In this document: one piece after another, positions 17,328-25,023 of the stretch
Numbering within the stretch: position 1 is the stretch's first letter
Layout of the letters: each line of letters begins with the position of its first letter
Assembly: GCF_008710155.1 (NCBI RefSeq)
Contig: NZ_VYPZ01000001.1
Span: 1-64,000, forward strand
Reading direction: 5' to 3'
Length of the DNA: 64,000 bases
Source of the DNA: Sphingobium limneticum
GTDB lineage: Bacteria > Pseudomonadota > Alphaproteobacteria > Sphingomonadales > Sphingomonadaceae
Notes under the pieces: model-generated
Database searches by the model: none
Told to the model about the DNA's origin: nothing
The model's input: the letters and a program-made list of their open reading frames with translations, nothing else
Translations under genes and position numbers: made by a program

Positions 17328-19028
17328 TCAGCTGATCTCCCAGCCGCTCAACCCATCTTCGGCGATCCGTGCGCTGGCATGGCGCGCGATGTCGAGCTTT
17401 CCGCTCGCCTGGCGCGGCGTGAGGACGCGGACGAAGTCGGCCTCCACCCGGTCGCGTGTCAGCGATACCGTGACGAAGCCGACGGCATTGGTGTCGCACC
17501 AGCATATATCGCGATTGTCGTGAACGAAGGCTTCTCCGACCGGCCCGGACGGCAGGAGCAACTCCCCGATCGAAGGACCGGTCAGCGTGGAGGCGGAAAG
17601 TTCCAGGCCCATCCGCCGCTCGCCGCGATGGGGTTCGTTGATCCAGGCCATGTGACTGTCGCCCGACAGCACGAGGAGGTTCGCGCCGCTTTTCTCGAAC
17701 TGGTCGTACAGCTTGTCCCGCTCGCCGGCATAGCCGTCCCAGGAATCGACATTGAGAAGGGGCAGGCCATAGCGCGTCAGGGCGTACATCGGCGCCAGCG
17801 CTGCCTTGCCATCGGGAAACTTCGTCAGATCGGGATAGACGTAGCTGGACAGGATGGTCGCGCTGCCGAACAGGAACCACGGGCGGCGAGCATCCTTATG
17901 GGCCTTTAGTTCGTCCGCCAGCCATGCGCATTGTTCGGCGCCGAGCATTTCGCGCGCGGGATCGGCAAGTTTCTTGCGGAAGGCTGCGACATCGGGTTCG
18001 CGCTTCACGCCTTGCGGCAGGGCCTTGAGGTCGAGTGTCTTGAGTTCCGCCGGGTCGGATATCACCCGCTCCCCACTGCCGCGCCGGTCGACAACATGCC
18101 AGTCGAGATCCCTGGCCAGCGACAATTGCTGCTGGCGGGCCTTGAGCCGGGTTTCGGGCAGGGCCAGCGTCGCGAGATCGCCGAACGCGAAACTGCGGGT
18201 GATGCCATAGGGATCAGAAGTATCAGGATCGCGGATCGGCATCCATTCCAGATAGGCCTGAACCGCCGCAGCCTTTCGCAGCTCCCAGTCGCCGTTCGCC
18301 GCCGGATCGTGATGCTGGGCGCCGTGCATCCAGTCGTCGTTCGCGATTTCATGATCGTCCCACATGCAAATCCACGACGCGCGGGCATGGGCATCGCGCA
18401 GGGCCGGATCACGACGCCACTGGGCATAGCGTGCGCGATAGTCGGCGAGCGTGACCGTGTCGTGCGTCGGCTCGATCGCCCGAACATCCATGAGCGCGGG
18501 CATCGAATTGGCGCCATATTCGTAAATATAGTCGCCGACGAAGAGGATGAGGTCCACCGCTTCCCGATCGGCAATGGCCCGGTAGGCGTGAAATTCGCCG
18601 AACATATACATGGCGCAGCAGGCGAGCACGATATCGAGACGATCGATGCGTCCCGTTGGCAGGGTTTTTGCCCGCCCGATCGCCGATACCGTGTCCATGG
18701 CACGGAAGCGGTAGAAATATTCGCGGCCCGCTTTCAGGCCGGAGGCGATCACCTTGACCGTATGGTCCCGCGCCGCCGATGTGCTGAACGATCCGCGCGC
18801 AGCGATGCGCGTGAACAGTTCATCCTCGGCCATTTCCCATGTGCCGCTGACCGGCCCATGGGCAGGATCGGTCACGCGGGTCCACAGCAGGACGCTGTCG
18901 GCATGCGGATCGCCACTCGCCACGCCATGCGCGAAGACCATGTTCGTTTTTGCCCCGGCAGGACCGGCGGCGAGCAAAAGCCCGCCCGCCGCCGATCCCG
19001 CAAGAACGCCGCGCCGCGTCAGCGCCAT
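17328..19028 (-). CDS. phoD: PhoD-family alkaline phosphatase/phosphodiesterase, receptor-coupled
   Basis: A 566-residue PhoD enzyme with a clear Tat-type leader (TRRGVLAGSAAGGLLLAAGP). Landmarks: GVASGDPHADSVLLWTR (35-51), Cys-Cys at 137-138 at the Fe-ligand position (LACCAM), FVGDYIYEYG (163-172), WDDHEIANDDW (223-233), VDSWDGYAGERDK and LSGDSHMAW. It is about 70 residues longer than the first PhoD, mainly from an insert between the WDDHE block and the C-terminal metal site, so the two are not recent duplicates. The ATG overlaps the receptor stop by one base (TGATG), the same coupling seen in the GlpQ operon. It should act in the periplasm on phosphoesters brought in by its receptor. Confidence 0.9.
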   Translation of the reverse strand: MALTRRGVLAGSAAGGLLLAAGPAGAKTNMVFAHGVASGDPHADSVLLWTRVTDPAHGPVSGTWEMAEDELFTRIAARGSFSTSAARDHTVKVIASGLKAGREYFYRFRAMDTVSAIGRAKTLPTGRIDRLDIVLACCAMYMFGEFHAYRAIADREAVDLILFVGDYIYEYGANSMPALMDVRAIEPTHDTVTLADYRARYAQWRRDPALRDAHARASWICMWDDHEIANDDWMHGAQHHDPAANGDWELRKAAAVQAYLEWMPIRDPDTSDPYGITRSFAFGDLATLALPETRLKARQQQLSLARDLDWHVVDRRGSGERVISDPAELKTLDLKALPQGVKREPDVAAFRKKLADPAREMLGAEQCAWLADELKAHKDARRPWFLFGSATILSSYVYPDLTKFPDGKAALAPMYALTRYGLPLLNVDSWDGYAGERDKLYDQFEKSGANLLVLSGDSHMAWINEPHRGERRMGLELSASTLTGPSIGELLLPSGPVGEAFVHDNRDICWCDTNAVGFVTVSLTRDRVEADFVRVLTPRQASGKLDIARHASARIAEDGLSGWEIS

Positions 19029-21247
19029 CAGAAGCGCGCCCCGAGCGAGACGCCCCAGGTGCGCGGCGTGCCGCTGAATGCCTGCGTCGCCGATCCACCG
19101 GTCGTGTAATCGACATCGGCGATGTTGCGCACGAAGCCGGCCACGGTCCAGCGCTGGTCGATCTTGAGATCGATGCGCGCATTGACGAGCGCGAAGTCCC
19201 CTACCGGCGCCGTGTTGTCGAGATCGCCATAATAGGCATCGACATAGCGGGCATCGACCTGAGGCGTCAGCGTCATGCGATCGTTCAGCGCGAACTCGTA
19301 GCGGATCGAGCCGTTCAGCGTCATGTTCGGCGCGAACGGCAAGTCGTTGCCCAGGCGCGCCTTTTCGGCAGCGGTGATCGCCTCGATCGCGGTGACCTTC
19401 GTGTCGAGCAGCGCGACGCCGAAATTAATGGTCATCGGGCCCACCGGGCGCACCGTGAAGCTCGCTTCGCCGCCATAGCTGCGCGCCTTGCCCACATTGG
19501 TGCGTACGCTGGTGGTGGCGCCATCATAGGTGCGGAAGGAACCGGCCTGGATGTTCGAGAAATCATAATAGAAGCCCGCAACTTCGAACTGCACGGGGCC
19601 GCGCGCAGGCATGAACTTCACCCCGCCTTCATAGGCCCATACGCTTTCCGACTTGAATGCATCGGCTTCGGGGGTCGACCAGATCGTGCTGCCGTCGAAG
19701 CCGCCAGCACGGAAGCCGCGTCCGACCGAGCCATAAACCCGTGCATCCTCGCTCAGTTCATACGTGACCGTGGCGCGACCCGAAGGGCTCGTCTCGCTGA
19801 GCTTGTTGTCGAATTCGGCGGGCAGGGCGAACACCAGCGATCCGATCGACACGCCATAGGGGTTGAGATCATGCGTATAGCCGCTGAAGCGGTTCTTTTC
19901 GTTGCTGATGCGCACGCCCAGATCGGCACGAAGGCGCGGCGCGACCTTGAAATCGACGTCTGCGAAGGCCGCGAGGCTTTCGCGCCGCTGCAGATAGTTC
20001 GCTTCGAACACGGTGCGGAAGGTGTCGGCGCCGTCCAGCGTGCTGAACAGGCTGATCTTGTCCTTGAACCATGCGCCGCCGACGGTCCAGTTGATGTTGC
20101 CCTTGTCGCGATTCTGCAGCCGTGCCTCGATCGAACCCTGCTGCACCTTGTCGCGATAATCGATGTCGAACGTGCGCGCGGTGGAACCGTCGTCCCACAG
20201 GAACTGGCTCTTCATCCATTCATAGCCGCCCAGAACGGTCAGCAGGGCGTTGTCGCCGACATCCTGCTGCAGCGTGATCGAACCGCCGACATTCTTGCGG
20301 CTGCGCGAGGGATCGATATTGCCGTAATAGCTGTAGGGCGGCGCGCTGCCATTGGTGGGCTGACCCTGCGCCTGACCGCCATGGTCCTTGAAGCCATGCA
20401 GGTTGAAGAGCAGTTCGGTGCCGGTGCCCGCATCGACGGACAGCAGCGCGCGGGCGCCATAAAATTCGGAATGGGCTGTCTTGTCGTCCCGACCCGGATC
20501 CGTGTTGCCGGGGATCACGCCCGGCAACGGCGTTTTGCCGCCGGCCCCATTGGCGCCCAATAGCGTCAGATAGCCATCCGTGCGGTCATACAGGCCCGAA
20601 ACGCGCAAGGATACCGTGTTGGCCAGCGGCACGTTGACGGCAGCTTCGCCGCGCACGGTATTGAAGCTGGAATAGTCGAGCGTCGCGAAGCCCTCTGTCT
20701 TGTCGGAGGGCTTGTTGGAAATCACGTTGACCGCGCCGGCCGTGGTATTGCGGCCGTAGAGTGTGCCTTGCGGACCTTTGAGGATTTCGACACGCTGGAC
20801 GTCGAACATCTGGCCTCCGATCAGCGCGGAAGACCCCTGATAGATGCCGTCGAAATGGACCGCCGCCGAAGGATTCCCGTTGGGCCGGAAATCGTCGAAG
20901 CCGATGCCGCGAATGGTGAAATTCTGCACCGTCGGGCCGCCCACAAGCGCGGTCGAGACAATCACGCCGGGTGTTTGCTGGGCCATGTCGACAAAGGTCT
21001 TCACACCACGTTCGCGCAGTGTTTCGCCGCTCACGACGAGCACCGACGACGGCACCTCCAGAAGGGTCTGCTCGCGCTTGTTGGCGGTGACGATGATCTC
21101 GCCGCTGGCATTTCCGATTTCGTCGCTCGAACCCTCCCGTGCGGCTGCGGACGTTGCGCCGGTGAGGAGGAGGGCAAGGGCAGACACCCCCGATGCGGCA
21201 CGGCATGCGATCTTAAAATAACGGTTGTTCAATTTCTTCATCCCCAA
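19028..21247 (-). CDS. TonB-dependent receptor coupled to PhoD
   Basis: A 739-residue receptor: signal peptide (ASGVSALALLLTGATSAAA), TonB-box-like GEIIVTANKREQ, plug with FTIRGIGFDDFRPNGNPSA and EILKGPQGTLYGRNTTAG, and a barrel ending GARF. There is no STN domain. Its plug closely resembles that of the FecA-like receptor (same IRGIG.DD..PNG.PS pattern), so the two probably handle related ligands, one with and one without a signalling domain. The start was chosen at MGMKKLNNRYFK; an internal ATG two codons on is equally possible. It is followed by PhoD with a one-base overlap. Confidence 0.88.
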   Translation of the reverse strand: MGMKKLNNRYFKIACRAASGVSALALLLTGATSAAAREGSSDEIGNASGEIIVTANKREQTLLEVPSSVLVVSGETLRERGVKTFVDMAQQTPGVIVSTALVGGPTVQNFTIRGIGFDDFRPNGNPSAAVHFDGIYQGSSALIGGQMFDVQRVEILKGPQGTLYGRNTTAGAVNVISNKPSDKTEGFATLDYSSFNTVRGEAAVNVPLANTVSLRVSGLYDRTDGYLTLLGANGAGGKTPLPGVIPGNTDPGRDDKTAHSEFYGARALLSVDAGTGTELLFNLHGFKDHGGQAQGQPTNGSAPPYSYYGNIDPSRSRKNVGGSITLQQDVGDNALLTVLGGYEWMKSQFLWDDGSTARTFDIDYRDKVQQGSIEARLQNRDKGNINWTVGGAWFKDKISLFSTLDGADTFRTVFEANYLQRRESLAAFADVDFKVAPRLRADLGVRISNEKNRFSGYTHDLNPYGVSIGSLVFALPAEFDNKLSETSPSGRATVTYELSEDARVYGSVGRGFRAGGFDGSTIWSTPEADAFKSESVWAYEGGVKFMPARGPVQFEVAGFYYDFSNIQAGSFRTYDGATTSVRTNVGKARSYGGEASFTVRPVGPMTINFGVALLDTKVTAIEAITAAEKARLGNDLPFAPNMTLNGSIRYEFALNDRMTLTPQVDARYVDAYYGDLDNTAPVGDFALVNARIDLKIDQRWTVAGFVRNIADVDYTTGGSATQAFSGTPRTWGVSLGARF

Positions 21248-21353
21248 TGGCTGTCCGATCGTTCCCAGAAGGGTGACGACAGATAGCTGCGCACACTCGA
21301 ATGCCGCACAGTGCGTAACGGCAATTCAATGGGCGCGCCTCTAGGATGCAACT

Positions 21354-21371
21354 GCGTCAGTTTGGTGACAT
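21354..21371 (-). promoter_or_regulatory. PHO-box-like site upstream of the receptor/PhoD operon
   Basis: On the minus strand ATGTCAC-CAAA-CTGACGC. The first half is 6/7 to the PhoB half site CTGTCAC, the second 4-5/7, with the correct 11-base period. It lies about 107 bases before the receptor start and shares 14 of 18 bases with the site in front of the GlpQ operon. Confidence 0.4.
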
Positions 21372-21445
21372 CAGTTCAATTGCGCCTTCTGACAAATCGC
21401 GCTCATAATGCCAATATATTCGGGTTTTTCGGGAATTCGTCCGAC

Positions 21446-21470
21446 CTTCTGTTTTATGAAAAAACAGAAG
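21446..21470 (-). terminator. Hairpin terminator after the double-domain tetR
   Basis: A perfect 10-bp stem (cttctgtttt / aaaacagaag) with a 5-base loop begins two bases past the tetR stop. The A/T-rich arm supplies the U-rich part on the minus strand. It separates tetR from the receptor/PhoD promoter. Confidence 0.6.
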
Positions 21471-21471
21471 T

Positions 21472-22749
21472 TCAAATTTTTGGAGTGGGAGATCCCGTTA
21501 GCGCTTCCAAAATTGCTACCATATCGAACACAGGTTGGTCCGGGACCGAATCGACGATTCGGAAGAGGGCGTGCGCCTTGATCCAGATGGAAAAGGCCGA
21601 TGCTGCGGCGGGGTCGAGGCGAAACTGAGGGGGCCACACCTTCAAGCTTGCACTGTGGATGCCCATACCCTCGATCGCCCGGAGTTGTCGGACCAGAGGG
21701 ACGAGTTCCTGCCGTTGGCGTGCGAGCAGGCAGACCTGGCCTAGAATGCGGGCATAACGCAGATAAAAGCCCTTTGCCCCGTCCGTCGCTGCAGGATCGA
21801 CTGCCGTTTCCAATCCGGACAGCCAGCCTTCCCGGGCGTCCCTGTCGGCGGAGCTTGCGATGTCGAGATAGCTCGGCAATTCGTGAGTCATCGCGCGCCA
21901 GATCGCGGCCGACATGAATGCGGCGAAGTCGCCATAATGATAGATGATCAGCGAGGGCGGGACGCCGGCTTGCGTGGCGATCCGTCGCAAATTGATGTCG
22001 CTGATGCCGTCGCTGACGATCTGTTGGGCGACCCTGGTGAGCAGCTCATCCATCGGAGAGCGCTCGTCGATCTTCTCACCCGCTGCCGGGAACGCCTTTG
22101 TGCGCGCCCATGTCAGGACGGGAATATCCGCTTTCGGGTCTGCCGCGATGCCGCCGCGGCAGGTGGCGAGGGCCGTCATGTGCAGTAACTGATCATAATC
22201 CAACTCATCGCGCAGGATGATGCAGAATGCCTGCTCCATAACTGTGTAGCCAGCAAGAAGGCGGACCTGCGCGGGCAAGAGGGCGGACGAGAGGCGGCTC
22301 CAGAAGCTTTCGCGCATCGCCATCCATTGCTGCAGCCGCGAGCCGGCATCGGTCAGGCGATCGATGCGCAAAAGCGCTTCGAGGCAGAAGCGAGCCGTGG
22401 CCGATTGATCGGCGGCGCCGACATAAAAGGCGACCAGCCGCGCCATGGATTCAGCGTCCGTAGGCAAGGCGCCAATGTCGGCCAGCATGGCTTCGTGGCG
22501 AAGATGCTCGCCAGCCAGTGCATGATCCAGCGCTGCGTCAAGGAGGCCCTGCCGTCCGCCGAAGTTCTGGAAGATAGTGGTCGTGCTCTTGCCGATCTCG
22601 CCGCTGACGGAACGAAGGCTTATGCCGTCAAACCCGCCCGTGTAGACCAAGGCCAATGTCGCCTCCAGCAGTGCGTGGCGCACCGAGGGCGGCGTATCGT
22701 CATTTGCCGATGCCGAAGCGTCGTCCTTGCGTGAGCGAGAGGTCATCAT
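21472..22749 (-). CDS. Tandem (double-domain) TetR-family regulator
   Basis: A 425-residue protein holding two consecutive TetR units, twice the usual 190-210. The first helix-turn-helix is near 45-75 (ISLRSVSGEIGKSTTTIFQN, then FGGRQGLLDAALD). The second is near 255-290 (INLRRIATQAGVPPSLIIYH, then YGDFAAFMSAAIW). Each is followed by its own helical ligand/dimer region (about 80-210 and 295-420). A single chain could act as an intramolecular dimer or bind two half sites. Start: paired ATG codons after GGCAGGGG; the longer frame upstream has no good ribosome site. It lies upstream of and in the same direction as the receptor/PhoD operon, but a terminator intervenes. Target unknown. Confidence 0.82.
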   Translation of the reverse strand: MMTSRSRKDDASASANDDTPPSVRHALLEATLALVYTGGFDGISLRSVSGEIGKSTTTIFQNFGGRQGLLDAALDHALAGEHLRHEAMLADIGALPTDAESMARLVAFYVGAADQSATARFCLEALLRIDRLTDAGSRLQQWMAMRESFWSRLSSALLPAQVRLLAGYTVMEQAFCIILRDELDYDQLLHMTALATCRGGIAADPKADIPVLTWARTKAFPAAGEKIDERSPMDELLTRVAQQIVSDGISDINLRRIATQAGVPPSLIIYHYGDFAAFMSAAIWRAMTHELPSYLDIASSADRDAREGWLSGLETAVDPAATDGAKGFYLRYARILGQVCLLARQRQELVPLVRQLRAIEGMGIHSASLKVWPPQFRLDPAAASAFSIWIKAHALFRIVDSVPDQPVFDMVAILEALTGSPTPKI

Positions 22750-23055
22750 CGCCCCATGCCCCTGCCCTCTTGCGGCCTCAAGTCTAAAAGAAGCCTGTCT
22801 TCGTATCTGCAACTGGCAAACAAGGCGCCGGCCATTCGAAAATGTGGAACGGCGTGAGCGGTGGACAACTGCCAGAACCGGACGGTTTGCAGCTGGTAAA
22901 AACAATCATGATCTGAAAGTCGTGAAAGGGCGGTCACCGAATATTGATGGAACCGGGATTTGCGGATGTAAAGGATGACGGAACTTCCGGGTCACGCAGG
23001 GGTTGTGCGCGCACAGACCGACGATATCCGCTCGCGTCGGCCAGGGGGCAATTTC
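22750..23055. other. Divergent promoter region, tetR / hybrid kinase
   Basis: About 300 bases between two divergent genes, presumably with both promoters. I found no convincing palindrome, RNA or small gene. The kinase frame is open back to an ATG at 22975, but that start has a badly spaced ribosome site. Confidence 0.5.
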
Positions 23056-24852
23056 ATGACAAACCCGCTTCACGGTCCACAACTCCTGGCATTCGATGGC
23101 CTTGCTCCTGAGCTGGATGGCGAGCTTGGCGATATCGATTTGCTTCATCGGATCAGCGTGGCGCTCATCAACGAGCAGGATCGCTTCGAGCTGTACGGCA
23201 AGATCGTCGAGGCAGCGGTGGCGATTACCGGGTCGCAGTGCGGCACAATGCAACTGCTGTGCCCCACCGGAGACTCGTCGGGCCATGGCGGAGAACTGCA
23301 ACTTCTGGCCCATCGCGGCCTGCCCCCGGAAGCGGTCGGCTTCTGGCAATGGGTCAGCCCCGCTGCCTATAGTAGCTGCACCCTGGCACTGAAATTTGGC
23401 CAGCGTGCTATCGTTCCGGACTTCGAAACATGGGATGAGATCGCAGGCACGCCTGATCTGGAGGCGTTCCGCGCGGCGGGCATCCGTTCGGCGCAGACCA
23501 CGCCCTTGCTCTCGCGAAGCGGCAAGCTGCTGGGCATGATATCGAACCATTGGAGCGAGCCGCATCAGCCCTCCGACCGTGACCTGCGTATGCTCGACAT
23601 CGTGGCCAGGCAGGCGGCCGACATTCTGGAACGCACGATCGCCGAGGAACAGCTACGCGAGCTTGCCGAGACGCTGGAGGAGCGGGTCGAGGAGCGGTCA
23701 CGCGAACTGATGGCGTCGGAGGATCAGGTCCGCCAATTGCAGAAAATGGAAGCCATCGGTCAGTTGACCGGAGGCGTCGCGCACGACTTCAACAATCTGC
23801 TGACGATTATTAGGTCTTCGGCCGAGCTTCTTGCCCGCCGTGAATTACCTCGCGACAAGCAGAAAAAATATATAGATGCCATCGCTGAAACCGCTGATCG
23901 CGCCGCGAAACTGACCAGTCAGCTTCTCGCCTTCGCCCGCCGCCAAGCGCTCAAGCCCGAAATATTCAACGCCGCAGACAAGGTCGCCAGCGTAGCGGAC
24001 ATGCTAAGAACCGTCGTGGGATCGCGGATCGCGCTCACTGTGGATCCGGTATGCTCGTCTTGCCTCGTGGAGGTCGATGTCAGCCAATTCGAAACGGCGC
24101 TCGTCAATATGGCGGTCAACGCGCGTGATGCCATGAATGGCGAAGGGAGTATCACGATCGCGATCGAGGCGGCCGGATATATTCCGGCAAGGCGCGGCCA
24201 TGCCGCGGCCAAAGGCGATTTCGTGAAGGTATGCGTGACCGACACGGGTTCAGGCATGCCCGCCGATCAGCTTGATCATATCTTCGAACCATTCTTCACC
24301 ACGAAGGAGGTCGGCAAGGGGACCGGCCTGGGCCTCAGCCAAGTCTACGGCTTTACCAAGCAGTCGGGTGGCGAGATCGATGTCGACAGTCAACTCGGCC
24401 AAGGCACGACCTTCAGCCTCTATCTTCCGCGTTGCAAGGCGGGGGCCATAGAAACCATTTCGCCTGCCGAGAAGATCGTCGCCTCACAGGCCAGCATCCT
24501 TGTCGTAGAGGATAATGATCAAGTCGGGGAGTTTGCATCCCAATTGCTGGGCGATCTGGGCTTCACAACCCAACGCGCCGCCAATGCGCAGGAAGCGATC
24601 GCTATCCTGGAGCGTGAGCATCGCGAGATCGATATTCTTTTCTCCGACGTCATCATGCCTGGGATGGATGGCGTGGAACTGGCCAGACAGGTTCGCAAGC
24701 GCTGGCCCGACCTCACCATCGTCCTGACGAGTGGATATAGTCATGTGCTGGCCGACGATGCCCGTCACGGCTTTGCGCTCTTGCACAAACCCTATTCCGT
24801 CGACGAACTGTCCCGTGTCCTGCAGGATGCCCGCCAGGCACATAGCTGCTAA
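23056..24852 (+). CDS. GAF-domain hybrid sensor histidine kinase
   Basis: A 598-residue soluble hybrid kinase with no transmembrane segment. An N-terminal GAF domain (about 30-195, ISVALINEQDRFELYGKIVE) is followed by a short coiled linker (200-230), a HisKA dimerisation helix with phospho-acceptor His near 243 (TGGVAHDFNNLLT), and a HATPase with N box (VNMAVNARDAM), G1 (DTGSGM) and G2 (GKGTGLGLSQV). A C-terminal receiver (about 478-595, ILVVEDNDQV) carries the acceptor Asp in FSDVIMPGMDG. I start at the ATG after CAGGGGG. No response regulator gene is adjacent, so the output is probably elsewhere, or phosphate is transferred through its own receiver. The GAF domain suggests a cytoplasmic small-molecule, redox or light signal. 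Confidence 0.9.
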   Translation: MTNPLHGPQLLAFDGLAPELDGELGDIDLLHRISVALINEQDRFELYGKIVEAAVAITGSQCGTMQLLCPTGDSSGHGGELQLLAHRGLPPEAVGFWQWVSPAAYSSCTLALKFGQRAIVPDFETWDEIAGTPDLEAFRAAGIRSAQTTPLLSRSGKLLGMISNHWSEPHQPSDRDLRMLDIVARQAADILERTIAEEQLRELAETLEERVEERSRELMASEDQVRQLQKMEAIGQLTGGVAHDFNNLLTIIRSSAELLARRELPRDKQKKYIDAIAETADRAAKLTSQLLAFARRQALKPEIFNAADKVASVADMLRTVVGSRIALTVDPVCSSCLVEVDVSQFETALVNMAVNARDAMNGEGSITIAIEAAGYIPARRGHAAAKGDFVKVCVTDTGSGMPADQLDHIFEPFFTTKEVGKGTGLGLSQVYGFTKQSGGEIDVDSQLGQGTTFSLYLPRCKAGAIETISPAEKIVASQASILVVEDNDQVGEFASQLLGDLGFTTQRAANAQEAIAILEREHREIDILFSDVIMPGMDGVELARQVRKRWPDLTIVLTSGYSHVLADDARHGFALLHKPYSVDELSRVLQDARQAHSC

Positions 24853-25023
24853 TCGCCAAAATCGAGCCATGTGCCAGAGCACAAAGTGATGGCGAGCCCG
24901 TTCGCTGTTTTCTTGTGCGTAGATTGGAAGGTCTGGGAGGCAGGCCAGCGATCATCATTGCTGGTTCGAGCCAGTCGGCGGTTTGGGTGACCGATACATG
25001 CATTTCGGCGTCGGGTTGCCTGA

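Noticed and set aside
16908..17909. Single 333-codon plus-strand gene spanning the transporter remnant and PhoD
   Set aside because: Only the first part has MFS-like helices. Beyond about 17230 it is the antisense of PhoD, so it is a chance read-through of a broken gene.
21472..24852. TetR and hybrid kinase as a defence or phage-related island
   Set aside because: No integrase, nuclease, reverse transcriptase, toxin or repeat array is present; these are ordinary regulators.
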